From Pandoraea sp. PE-S2T-3 (lineage in GTDB: Bacteria; Pseudomonadota; Gammaproteobacteria; Burkholderiales; Burkholderiaceae), in assembly GCF_002179965.1 (NCBI RefSeq), contig NZ_NGUQ01000037.1, forward strand, positions 806,001-870,000: 64,000 nucleotides of DNA, written 5' to 3'. The translations under genes and the position numbers were made by a program. Numbering within the stretch: position 1 is the first letter of the stretch; the number at the start of each line of letters is the position of its first letter. The notes below the pieces were generated by a model. The model saw nothing but the letters and a program-made list of their open reading frames with translations, did no database searches and was not told the origin of the DNA. This document shows positions 44,272 through 53,107 of this stretch, one piece after another.

Positions 44272-45282
44272 TTATTGACGCGTGAGTTTACTCCAATTTG
44301 CCAGCGCTTCTCCGAGCGCTCCGGGTGCAACGCCCGAGGCAATTAGCGCCACGACCAACAAACGCGCCTTGAGCGCAGACAGCCAGCCGGACAGATGCGC
44401 GCCGCGCCGGGCAAGATCGATTTCCGCACCGACATAGCCGTAAGTTTTCGATGCCGTCGACCCGCTTGCCGCACGGCTGGCGATCACCACCGGCACTTTC
44501 GCTGCCAGACGGCCGATGCGCTCGGCGAAGTCGAATGAGACATGGCCGGCACCCAGCGCCGCGATCACAACGGCCTCGCAGCCGCCGTTGACCGCCATTT
44601 CCGCCAGTTCGCCATCGTCACCCAACGCTGCCGTCACGAGTGCGACCTTGGGCCAATCACGCACCGGGCGCGGCAACGGTTGCGGACGAACCGGCTTGGC
44701 GTGGAAAAACATCGGACGCCCTTCAACGATACGTGCCGCGACGCCTCCGTCGAGCGAGACGAATGCCTGCACCGCCAGCGCGTCGCCCTTGCTGACCCAA
44801 CGCGCGTAGTGCGCGGTGTCGTTCATCAGCACGAGTACGCCGCGGCCCACGCTGTCGGGATGCACCGCAGTACTCACGGCCGCCAAAAGATTCGCAGGAC
44901 CGTCCGCGCCGGCGGCCTGAGGCGCACGCATCGCGCCAGTCACGATCAGCGGTTCGGGCAACTTCCAGAACAAATCCAGCAGGAAAGCGGTTTCCTCAAG
45001 CGTATCGGTGCCCTGCGTGAGCACGACGCCGGTGGCGCCGTCGGCGATCTGCTGCTCAGCCCAGGTGAGGGCGGCCATCAGGTCGCCATAACCCAGCGAC
45101 GCGCTCGGCAGTTGGCGAAGCGATGCCGCCTTGATGGTCGCCACATCGGACAACCCGGGCACGGAACGAGTCAACTGCGCAGCGTCGAGCGTAGGAACGA
45201 CGCCGCCGGCAGCGTCTGACGGCGTCATGCTGATCGTGCCGCCAAGGGAGGCGACGGCGACCACGGGAAGCGAGTTGGGCAT
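44272..45282 (-). CDS. L-asparaginase-family amidohydrolase
   Basis: 336 residues. Thr16 in ASLGGTISM and Thr92-Asp93 in LTQGTDTLEETAF are the two conserved active-site blocks; PANLLAAVSTAV and AALGAGHVSFDFAERIGRLA are further family features. Products are aspartate and ammonia from asparagine, or the same reaction on a related amide. No signal peptide, so cytoplasmic. The ATG at 45282 gives the usual length (about 330); the frame stays open back to a TTG at 45366. Cotranscription with the GntR gene 27 bases later is likely. Confidence 0.88.
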   Translation of the reverse strand: MPNSLPVVAVASLGGTISMTPSDAAGGVVPTLDAAQLTRSVPGLSDVATIKAASLRQLPSASLGYGDLMAALTWAEQQIADGATGVVLTQGTDTLEETAFLLDLFWKLPEPLIVTGAMRAPQAAGADGPANLLAAVSTAVHPDSVGRGVLVLMNDTAHYARWVSKGDALAVQAFVSLDGGVAARIVEGRPMFFHAKPVRPQPLPRPVRDWPKVALVTAALGDDGELAEMAVNGGCEAVVIAALGAGHVSFDFAERIGRLAAKVPVVIASRAASGSTASKTYGYVGAEIDLARRGAHLSGWLSALKARLLVVALIASGVAPGALGEALANWSKLTRQ

Positions 45283-45332
45283 GGTGGATTCGGTGGATTG
45301 GGTAGGCAAGGTGGAGAGTTTATTGATTTCAG

Positions 45333-45377
45333 TTGAAGTGCATTGTGCATTATATATAATCGACAATCGTTTGCGAA
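45333..45377. promoter_or_regulatory. Overlapping face-to-face promoters with palindrome ATTATATATAAT
   Basis: On the + strand TTGAAG (45333-45338), 16 bases, TATAAT (45355-45360) drives the MFS gene. On the - strand TTCGCA (45372-45377 read in reverse), 17 bases, TATAAT (45349-45354 in reverse) drives the asparaginase. Both -10 boxes together form the perfect 12-base palindrome at 45349-45360, a probable GntR operator. Confidence 0.6.
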
Positions 45378-45421
45378 GAGCATCGGGCGCTTCGCAGAGA
45401 AATCAACACCTAGGAGACGTC

Positions 45422-46777
45422 ATGGAACCAACAACAGCAGGGCATCCCCCCGTCGCAGCGACGCGATATCGGTTCGCGATATTTGCGCTGATCGTGGTGA
45501 TCGCCCTCGTGAACTACATCGACCGCGGGGCGATTTCGTACTCGGCGGCGCAAATCACGTCGGAATACGGGTTTGATCGGGCAGGGTGGGGCGCCGTCCT
45601 TGGATATTTTGGCTACGGCTATATGTTCGGTGCGCTGTTCGGCGGGGCACTCGCCGATCGCGTTGGCGCCAAGACGGTATGGGTGATCGCGGGCATTGCG
45701 TGGTCGGTGTTTGCCATTGCCATGATCTGGGCGGGCGACCTTGGGCTCGCCATCTTCGGCGGCTCGGCGCTGACCGGCTTCGCGGCGATCCGCGTGCTGT
45801 TCGGCTTCGCTGAGGGACCGGCGTACTCGATCATCAACAAAACGATGGCAGCGTGGGCGTCACCGTCGGAGCGTGGTTTCGCGGTGTCCATCGGGCTGCT
45901 GAGTACGCCGCTCGGCGCGCTGCTGACGGCACCGGTCGCTGTCGGTCTGCTGCTGCTCACCGATAGCTGGCGAACGATGTACGTCGTGCTCGGCTTGGCG
46001 GGTTTCGTGCTGATTGCCTTGTTCGCGCGTGTTTATACGAACCACCCGGAAGACAATCCGCGCGTGAATGCTGCCGAAGCGGCGCTGATTCGGGCAGGGC
46101 GTCCGGCGCAGAGTCCGTCGGCTGCCGCAGCCGCCGATGACATGCCGTGGTGGAGCTTCTTCAAGAGCAAAACGCTGGTGTTCAATTCGATCGGCTACTT
46201 CGCGTTCGTCTATGTGAACTTCATGCTGCTCACCTGGACGCCGAAATACCTCGCCGACGAGTTTCACTTCACGCTGTCGTCGCTTTGGTACATCGGCATG
46301 ATCCCGTGGACGGGCGCATGCGTGACGGTGCTGCTCGGCGGCCGCATTTCCGACTGGCTGTATCGCAAGACGGGCAAGCTGGTCATCGCACGCAGCTGGT
46401 TCGCGGCGGCGGCACTGACGTGTACGACGTTGTGCTTCCTGATGGTTTCGCAGGCGACGAGCGTGTGGGCAGTGATTGCGCTGATGACGCTGGGCAACGC
46501 CCTCAACGCACTGCCGAACTCGGTGTATTGGGCGGTGGTGATCGACACGGCACCGACGCGCGTGGGGACGTTCAGCGGGTTGATGCACTTCATCGCGAAC
46601 ATCGCTGCCGTGCTCGCCCCGACGCTGGCCGGCATTTTGTCGGCGAAGTACGGCTACTCGTCGATGTTTGTCGCGACCGCCGTGGCGACGGCTGTGGGGG
46701 TGTTTGCCATGCTGCAAGTGCGTCCGGGTGTTGGGCCGAATAGCGGCCGGCAGGAGGGGAAGGCCGTATCGGCTTGA
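45422..46777 (+). CDS. MFS transporter, anion:cation symporter (ACS) type
   Basis: 451 residues with twelve predicted helices. RFAIFALIVVIALVNYIDRGAISYSA in helix 1 and GALFGGALADRVGAKTVW are typical of ACS-family importers of organic anions such as hexarates, phthalate or dicarboxylates; GFAEGPAYSIINKTMAAWASPSERG is the strong ACS motif. The ATG at 45422 has an AGGAG site. It is divergent from asparaginase-gntR, so it probably imports a substrate related to that pathway. Confidence 0.9.
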   Translation: MEPTTAGHPPVAATRYRFAIFALIVVIALVNYIDRGAISYSAAQITSEYGFDRAGWGAVLGYFGYGYMFGALFGGALADRVGAKTVWVIAGIAWSVFAIAMIWAGDLGLAIFGGSALTGFAAIRVLFGFAEGPAYSIINKTMAAWASPSERGFAVSIGLLSTPLGALLTAPVAVGLLLLTDSWRTMYVVLGLAGFVLIALFARVYTNHPEDNPRVNAAEAALIRAGRPAQSPSAAAAADDMPWWSFFKSKTLVFNSIGYFAFVYVNFMLLTWTPKYLADEFHFTLSSLWYIGMIPWTGACVTVLLGGRISDWLYRKTGKLVIARSWFAAAALTCTTLCFLMVSQATSVWAVIALMTLGNALNALPNSVYWAVVIDTAPTRVGTFSGLMHFIANIAAVLAPTLAGILSAKYGYSSMFVATAVATAVGVFAMLQVRPGVGPNSGRQEGKAVSA

Positions 46778-46821
46778 TCGCACTCAATGGCTGAGGGGTC
46801 GGAGCAGACTGATCTGTCCGG

Positions 46822-46844
46822 GCCGGCGAGCAGGGCTCGCCGGC
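46822..46844 (+). terminator. Hairpin after the MFS gene (possible terminator)
   Basis: GCCGGCGAG / CTCGCCGGC, a 9-base GC-rich stem with a five-base loop, but with no T-run after it, so intrinsic termination is uncertain. Confidence 0.4.
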
Positions 46845-46970
46845 AAAGTGGCATCACTGTGCCGACGCTTGAGCTGGCGTGCGAAGCTATCTTAATATGC
46901 GTCCCTTGAGAGGTTAATGCGCACGGATAGCGTTCGCACCAGACCGGTGGGTCACACAGGAGAAATCACC

Positions 46971-47228
46971 ATGCCCAAGAAGACCGATGAACAAGTACAA
47001 ACCGAAATCGGCGCGTTGACGCAGTTGCAGCCCCAACTTCCTCAGCGTGCACGACAGGCGGTGGATGCTGCACTTCAGGTTCTGAGAGAAAACCTGTCGA
47101 ACGACGCGGTGTACGACAGGTTTGAAGAGGGTACCGAGGAATTCGAGGACGCGTTGACGGCGTGCATGTGGCGTGACGGCGTCCCCGGCTGCCAAGCACT
47201 GTCGGCGCAGTATCGCGATTTGATTTAA
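46971..47228 (+). CDS. Small hypothetical protein, 85 residues
   Basis: An 85-residue, acidic, helical protein. The first half (TDEQVQTEIGALTQLQPQLP to VLRENLSNDAVYDR) looks like a helical hairpin; the second half has two Cys (CMWRDGVPGC). There is no signal peptide or known motif. The ATG at 46971 follows an AGGAG site, and codon use is host-like, so it is probably a real gene. Function unknown. Confidence 0.68.
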   Translation: MPKKTDEQVQTEIGALTQLQPQLPQRARQAVDAALQVLRENLSNDAVYDRFEEGTEEFEDALTACMWRDGVPGCQALSAQYRDLI

Positions 47229-47293
47229 CGGGAAAGGCAATGGCGCCAACCTACACGGTCACGGCGTTAAGCGTTCTCTTCTGCACGTGCACC

Positions 47294-50200
47294 TCACCAC
47301 GTATATTTGAACCCGGCGCGTAGGGCGTATTGGGAGTAGTTTTGTGACCCCCATGCGCCTGATACATTTGTCCACCCGGTCCATCGCTTGCCGAGATCGG
47401 CGTTCACACCAAGCTTCACTTCATAACGATTGAGCGGATAAAGATTGCCCATTTCGATGCCGTCGAACGCAATACCAGAGCCGTTGTTGTTATGCCACCA
47501 GTTAAAGCCGATGAATGGCTGCACCTTGCGGTCATCGTCGCGAACGAACGTGCGATAGAAGCGCGCGCCCAAACGCGTAATTACACTGCTGCGGCTCGCC
47601 GCGGTGACCGCCGTACCGTTAACTTCGGTTAGCCCGCTTTCGCTATAACTGACGTTAATAATCTGCGCCTGCGGCTCGATAATCCACCCGGCGCGAATCG
47701 GTATCGCATACCCCGCTTCACCTGATACTGCCCATCCATGTGCGTTGTACGACACGTCGGGCAGCGTATCTCCTTCGACCTTGCTGTTGAACCAGCCGTA
47801 CTGGAACCACGTGTCGACGTACAGGCCAAGCTTGTTGGCGTCGTTTTGGTACCACGTGCCATAAAGCCCCATGAGCCAGCCGTTTACCTTGCCCCGAGAT
47901 GTCGCCGGATTGCCCGCAGCTGTGGCGTCGGTGGTCGCACTGCCGTAACTGCCCATCATGCCCAGATGAACGCGATCCGTGTCGGTGAATAACGACCACT
48001 TCGCAATATCACCACCTAGATTGAGCAACACCGAGTTGGTACGAACATCGAAGTCTCCGGACTGACTCGTCGATCTTTCACGCTGGCCCACAACACGCAG
48101 CCACGCAGAACGTGCCGCATCCGAAGACCCGTCAGCGCTTCGAAAACCCTGGCCTTCGACATACTGCGGTTCCCCGAGCCGGTCATGCAGCGTATGCACG
48201 AACATCTGCATCGCCACTCGTTGATTGGCGAGATACGAAGCGACCTCGGGCCGGTACAGCGGGCGCGGCGAAGGAGGAGGGCTCGGGTCCGGCGGCGGGT
48301 CCGGGTCGGGCGGCGCCGGTGGCTCAGGTTGCTGCTCCGAGCGCAGGTACCAACTATCAACCGAGCCGCTCCCTTGAGCGCCACGGTACAACCGGTATTC
48401 ATACGGCCCTGCCACCACGCGCGACGCCAGCGAGAATGCCGACGCCTGCGTGGTACCGCCATTGATCGCATCCACCACCAGAATGCCGTTGGACACTGTC
48501 AACGCTCCCGGGCCGCCAGTGTTTGCAATGCTCAAGCGCGTGGTGCCTGTCGCACTGCCGCCATCGATCACCAATTTGTCGGAAGGCGCTCCATCGCTGC
48601 CGAGATAGGTGTTGAGGCCAATCAGTCCGTTGACACCGGCATAATTCGTCACCGTCAGCGTCTTGTATGCGCCTGCCGACGGGGCGGTGAACAGGACTCG
48701 GCTCGCGTCGTTCGTCAACGACGTGAGTGTGGAATTTCCCGTCATATTCCATACCGAATTCTGCGCTAACGTGACCGTTGTCGTCGTGTCGGCATCGGTG
48801 GTTGCGGTGCCGGTGAGCGTTGCGCCATTCGCCACCACGGTAGCCACGCTGGTGAGTCCCGCTGTGGGCGTGATACCAACGCCACCAGTCACATTGACGC
48901 CGACACTGGCGGGAACTGCGGCGTTATCACTTGAAACCGTCGTCACGGCGTCTGGCCCGAGGAGCGGGTCAGCGGCCACGGAAGCAGCGCCGATGGTATG
49001 CAACCAGTTAGGTGCACCCGACACTGTTGTCCCGTTGATCGTGATGTTTGCCGTACCGCCGTTGACAGCGATGGCATCCGATTGCGCCGAGTGCAGTGTG
49101 CCGCCAGTCAACGAGACGTTGGCAGTTACCCCGGCGTCACTGCTGATCCCGAGCGCCGTTGCATTCGTGCCGTTCGCAACGATCGACGAATTGTTGGTGC
49201 TCAGCGAGCCATTGATGACACGGGCGGCGAAGGTCGACGCGCCCGATGTCGTGACGGACGTTCCATCCACCGACATCTGCGCCAGATTGCCTCGCACGTA
49301 CAGACCGTGTGAGCCTTGTCCGTCGGTCGTCACGGAGCCACCTGCGAGGGCCAGACGAACATCATCCGTTGCCGTCGTTCCCCATGCCGTGGCACCCGGT
49401 GCAGAACTATTCTGCGTGCTCGTCGTAACGTTGGTGGCATTGAGGCGAGACCCTGCGCCGTAACTGAGCAGGCCGTAGCCCGATGCGCCGGTTGTTGTGA
49501 CTGATCCTCCCGACAGATCGATTGTCGACCCGGTTGCCGCATAGGCCCCATAGCCGCCGCTCCCCGTTGCCAGCACCGTGAGATTTGTACCGGAGATAAC
49601 ACTCGCATTGCGGCCGAACACGGCGTAAGCGCTGGTGCCGTTGGTCGTCACCGACGTGCCGGTTGCCGTAATGTCCCCTTGGAGTGCGAACAGGCCGTAC
49701 GCGGTGTTGCCTGCGGTGGTAATCGAGCCGCCGTTGACGGTCAACGAGCCACGAATGTTATTGAGCACCGCCGAGATCCCGCCATAGGCGCCATAGGTAC
49801 CACTCGCATCGACGGCGGCGTTCCCGGAGGTCTGCATGGTGACGTTGGTCAGCGTCATCGTGCTGCCGTAGGCATAGGCGGCGGCAGCGCCCGGGCCTGT
49901 TGTCGTGATGGAAGCGCCGGTCAGCGAAATGGAGCTGTTGTGACTGGCCACCGCGCCAAACGAACCCACCGACAGCCCGTTGACGGTGCCGTTGCCGCCA
50001 GACGTCGTGATCGTAAGCCCGCCCTGTGAAACGAAGTTGACGCCGGTGTTCTGTGTCCATAGGGCGGCAGACGCGTTGCCGGACGTCTTCAGCGTGATGC
50101 CCCCCGGCCCGCTCAGCAGCGACATGGTTCCCCCTGTCGCATAGATGGCAAACGCGTTGAACGCCGTAGCGCTGGCAGAGATCGCGCCGGGTGACGCGCC

Positions 50201-50470
50201 AGCATTGGGGTCCATGACGAGTGCACCACCGGTCACGAAAATGGCGGTGCCGCTCCCCGCGACGGTGGTGCTGCCGATCACTGACGTGGTACCAGACGAC
50301 ACCGTGAAACCCGGCACCGTACCTGGGCCGACCACTGACTGTGCCGCAACGTTCGCCACGGCACCCGGCACCAATGCGCTGACGGTTCCTACGGACCACA
50401 GCCAACGCCGGGAGGTAAGAGAAAAAATAGATCGAAGCAGTGAGTCGTCCGGGATCGATTCTTCTCGCAT
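47294..50470 (-). CDS. Large type V autotransporter (adhesin-like)
   Basis: 1058 residues. A long signal sequence ends near residue 45 (ANVAAQS). The passenger (about 50-690) is Gly/Ser/Thr/Asn-rich with many short beta-helix turns of the type GGSVTTTGASGYG, as in pertactin-like adhesins. A proline-rich linker (PEPPAPPDPDPPPDPSPPPS, about residue 735) joins it to the C-terminal beta-barrel (about 780-1058), which ends in an aromatic residue (AGFKYTW). The barrel inserts in the outer membrane and displays the passenger. Start 50470 has GGAG nine bases upstream; an ATG at 50479 is too close to that site. A decayed relative lies just outside on the other strand. Confidence 0.92.
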   Translation of the reverse strand: MREESIPDDSLLRSIFSLTSRRWLWSVGTVSALVPGAVANVAAQSVVGPGTVPGFTVSSGTTSVIGSTTVAGSGTAIFVTGGALVMDPNAGASPGAISASATAFNAFAIYATGGTMSLLSGPGGITLKTSGNASAALWTQNTGVNFVSQGGLTITTSGGNGTVNGLSVGSFGAVASHNSSISLTGASITTTGPGAAAAYAYGSTMTLTNVTMQTSGNAAVDASGTYGAYGGISAVLNNIRGSLTVNGGSITTAGNTAYGLFALQGDITATGTSVTTNGTSAYAVFGRNASVISGTNLTVLATGSGGYGAYAATGSTIDLSGGSVTTTGASGYGLLSYGAGSRLNATNVTTSTQNSSAPGATAWGTTATDDVRLALAGGSVTTDGQGSHGLYVRGNLAQMSVDGTSVTTSGASTFAARVINGSLSTNNSSIVANGTNATALGISSDAGVTANVSLTGGTLHSAQSDAIAVNGGTANITINGTTVSGAPNWLHTIGAASVAADPLLGPDAVTTVSSDNAAVPASVGVNVTGGVGITPTAGLTSVATVVANGATLTGTATTDADTTTTVTLAQNSVWNMTGNSTLTSLTNDASRVLFTAPSAGAYKTLTVTNYAGVNGLIGLNTYLGSDGAPSDKLVIDGGSATGTTRLSIANTGGPGALTVSNGILVVDAINGGTTQASAFSLASRVVAGPYEYRLYRGAQGSGSVDSWYLRSEQQPEPPAPPDPDPPPDPSPPPSPRPLYRPEVASYLANQRVAMQMFVHTLHDRLGEPQYVEGQGFRSADGSSDAARSAWLRVVGQRERSTSQSGDFDVRTNSVLLNLGGDIAKWSLFTDTDRVHLGMMGSYGSATTDATAAGNPATSRGKVNGWLMGLYGTWYQNDANKLGLYVDTWFQYGWFNSKVEGDTLPDVSYNAHGWAVSGEAGYAIPIRAGWIIEPQAQIINVSYSESGLTEVNGTAVTAASRSSVITRLGARFYRTFVRDDDRKVQPFIGFNWWHNNNGSGIAFDGIEMGNLYPLNRYEVKLGVNADLGKRWTGWTNVSGAWGSQNYSQYALRAGFKYTW

Positions 50471-51040
50471 GAGCAACATCTCCCTCTGGAACTGGCCCGC
50501 CTCTATAACGGCCCTGGAGCGCTATTGATCGCTTCTGGCAACGAGCGCCACTTACCCACGAAATTCCACAAAAAATAACAACTTCATATCAGCACTATCT
50601 TCGACACATTAAATACCATACAGCCAAATAGAGGCGCAATAAAATTCATTAGGGATAATGAATATTTTAATTGAAAGACACAAAAACTGAAAAATTTCGC
50701 CCGCTCCATATGCCAACAATCGATCCGCAAGGATAGGTAATCTGATAATAAAAATTATCAATACTCATCATAATTTTCCCGGAATTTTTCGACTTCAACG
50801 GAGATGAAAGCCCTGATCTTTCGGCTTTTCATCAGCGTCATTTCGAGTTGATTTCAAAAATTCTCCAAGATCATTATTGGAATAACTATTTGAATAACTA
50901 TTACTGACAGTTCAGATTTTGCATAAGGAAAATCAATATTCCCGCTGGATTCGAACGTTTCTTTGGCGTGCGTGGATTGGGTGTCGGTATGGCAACGCTT
51001 CCGATTCGCCGTTTAGCTATGGCGGAGCAGCAACCGCTCG
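50471..51040. other. 570-base AT-rich gap, no gene seen
   Basis: Lies between the autotransporter start and the first recognisable remnant. It is clearly AT-richer than most of the window, with runs such as AATTTTCCCGG and repeated AATAACTATT (50880-50905). It must contain the autotransporter promoter; I cannot place it exactly. Confidence 0.6.
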
Positions 51041-51519
51041 TTTCTTCAGTACGGCTATAACGCCGACATCGACTACAGTGCCATCCAGTTCGGCGGCAAC
51101 CAGTTCAAGCGACGCGACCCATCAGAACGCGCAGGGTTGATATGTCGAACACGTGAGCCTCAAGAATCAGGTGGACGCCGACGGGTTCACCGTCAACATT
51201 GGCAGCCAGAATCAATGGGTTGACCGAAGCGGCATGCGTCTCACACGAGCGTTCGAGGAGGGAGGAGGGAGGAGGGAGAGTGACGCCGTATGCTGCCGTG
51301 GATTACCTGCATGCCTTTTCCGACGGAACGCAGGTCACCGTAGGCGACGTGGATTTCACAAGCGGAAAGCTCGGAGACGCCTTGCGCTTTTCTCTGGGCG
51401 CAAATGCGACGATGCCGGAGCGCATGGCCATGTACGCTCGCGTGTCCTGGTCAAAAGACGTGGGCAGCGCGAGAATACGAGGCTGGTTGTTCAACGGCGG
51501 CGGGCGGTATCTGTTCTAA
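51041..51519 (+). pseudogene. Decayed autotransporter beta-domain remnant
   Basis: Pieces of an autotransporter barrel can be read in changing frames: YNADIDYSAIQFGGNQFKR (from about 51051), then VEHVSLKNQVDADGFTVNI and SQNQWVDRSGMRLTRAFEE (about 51138-51260), and finally VTPYAAVDYLHAFSDGTQ to GGGRYLF (51279-51519), which ends in the C-terminal Phe of a barrel. A frame change falls near a repetitive GGAGGAGGGAGGAGG stretch at 51257-51275. The passenger is gone. It is probably left over from recombination or decay of a second autotransporter locus. Confidence 0.75.
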
Positions 51520-51540
51520 ACCCTGTTACGCCAGAGAGCG

Positions 51541-51957
51541 TTATTCAAAGCTCAGTCGCGCGTCCTTCAGCACATCGACATCCCCCCATTTGAACGAACA
51601 GACCCGAGCGACTTCTACGCCGATCATTTTCCCGCCGGCGGGCCTCTTTTCGCTGACAGGCACGCAACCACCACTGATGCGAACGACTGTCCCGGCAGCA
51701 CGGCTGGCCGAAGCCGGGAATTCAATGGCCGCGTCCTCTGGGACACGGTGGGTCAGGACAATGTCTTCAACATAATCGTCAGGAAGCGTGAACAGAACGT
51801 TCTTGTCCACGACGAGCGTGTAGTAATCGTGCGAGAACTTACCTGAATTCACGCAGATATTGGTGCTATGACCGTTGAGGTTCTGCGTCTCGCACTTGAC
51901 CGAGGCCATTGCGGGGGCGGCGACACAGCACAGAAGCATCAGCAAATGTTTGCTCAT
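51541..51957 (-). CDS. Unknown secreted protein, 138 residues
   Basis: Signal peptide (about 1-18: KHLLMLLCCVAAPAMAS), then a mature part of 120 residues with three Cys (CETQ, ICVNS, GGCVPV) plus one near the end, which may form disulfides in the periplasm. No family recognised. The start at 51957 was chosen for the signal peptide. It lies 28 bases after the lipoprotein gene on the same strand, so the two are probably cotranscribed and may act together. Confidence 0.7.
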   Translation of the reverse strand: MSKHLLMLLCCVAAPAMASVKCETQNLNGHSTNICVNSGKFSHDYYTLVVDKNVLFTLPDDYVEDIVLTHRVPEDAAIEFPASASRAAGTVVRISGGCVPVSEKRPAGGKMIGVEVARVCSFKWGDVDVLKDARLSFE

Positions 51958-51985
51958 CGAAAATCTCTGAAAGGTAAAAGGGGGA

Positions 51986-52636
51986 TTAGCGCTCCGCATC
52001 CGGCCCGGTCTTGACCGCTTCCACCACCTTGCTGGGGGTGCAATCGGGAGCTCGACTTGCAACGACAGGAATGTCGTGACCGCGGGCATCGATTTCGCGG
52101 ATTTCGATCCAGCACCTCCCGCCGCCGCCCTCTTCGAATGCCTCATAGTCCTTGCCGGGTTGCGGCGTGAACCGGGTGGGGGGTGGCGTGCACGTCTGGG
52201 CCTGCCTTGAGCCGCCGTAGTTGATGGCCCGATTGCTACTGAGCAGCACGACTGTGGGGGCGTCTGCCGGGACGACATATTCCACGATGTAGTCCTTGAA
52301 CTGGAGTCCATCGGCACGCATCCACTTTCGGGGGCTCTCCGGCATGCCGATCAGCACGCTCGTTGCCGAATACTTGTACGCGGTCAGAAAGCCGCGACCT
52401 TGCCCGAAAACCGTCTTCCCGTCGTCGTCGTACGCGGGGCGGTAGCAAGCTTGCCCGAAACGCAATGCAACGAGCCCCCCGGCATTGGAGCCCTGCACCC
52501 GGAGCCGCGCCGATGCGGCCGGATCATATGTGGGATTCTGCGTGAGGATATGACGAGTCGGTTCGAGTGCCGAACATGCGCTAAGAATGCTGGCTGATAC
52601 TGACAACGTGACAATGCGTCTGACCGATTTATTCAT
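51986..52636 (-). CDS. Unknown lipoprotein, 216 residues
   Basis: The N-terminus KSVRRIVTLSVSASILSACSALEP holds a lipobox (LSAC) with Cys21 as the likely lipidated residue; the following Ser suggests sorting to the outer membrane. The mature part has four further Cys and a PPPTRFTPQPGKDYEAFEEGGGGRCWIEIREID stretch that looks like a small beta-rich domain. No known family. It forms a two-gene unit with the secreted protein at 51541. Confidence 0.78.
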   Translation of the reverse strand: MNKSVRRIVTLSVSASILSACSALEPTRHILTQNPTYDPAASARLRVQGSNAGGLVALRFGQACYRPAYDDDGKTVFGQGRGFLTAYKYSATSVLIGMPESPRKWMRADGLQFKDYIVEYVVPADAPTVVLLSSNRAINYGGSRQAQTCTPPPTRFTPQPGKDYEAFEEGGGGRCWIEIREIDARGHDIPVVASRAPDCTPSKVVEAVKTGPDAER

Positions 52637-53107
52637 GTCGCGTGGCTTGATGTAGTTGCCGATTCTTGTTCCATATATCGGAGTCCATGATATTGATACG
52701 AGAAAATCCAGTAATCATAACCATCCAATGGGGAGCGAGTCCATGGATCTGACTGACGAGGTACATGGATATCGGCAAGCGACGCCATTGTCTTTAACGA
52801 TTCGATATGAAAACTTGTTATTGGCGTACACGATCTGGAAAGACCGCGCATCGCTCGCCGCCGCGATCCGGCCGATCTATACGCCGACTCTTGACACGGG
52901 AAGAGATCGGTGCCTCCGGGAAGATTTCTAAACGGAATCCTCCTCGAAAACACGATTTAACATAATGTACATTATGCGAATGTTGAGTGTGTGCTTGAAC
53001 GGTAGAATCTGAGCCCGTTCGGTTAGATCACACAGGCCCCCGCACTAATTTCGGTAAACTGTCGGTTTCCAGGACGCCTCACGTCCCGCAGCTTACTTAG
53101 TCCGCAC
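52637..53107. other. 471-base gap with no convincing gene
   Basis: AT-rich at its left end. It contains the perfect palindrome at 52961-52976 and a possible -10 TAGAAT at 53003-53008 for the methyltransferase gene. Short open frames on both strands lack ribosome sites and any family likeness. Confidence 0.55.
52961..52976. promoter_or_regulatory. Perfect 16-base palindrome CATAATGTACATTATG
   Basis: An exact inverted repeat 131 bases before the methyltransferase start, in an otherwise gene-free gap, probably an operator for an unknown dimeric regulator. Confidence 0.5.

Noticed and set aside
52633-52953. Small frames on both strands in the gap between the lipoprotein and the methyltransferase gene.
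   Set aside because: No ribosome site, no family likeness and overlapping frames on both strands; not supportable as genes.
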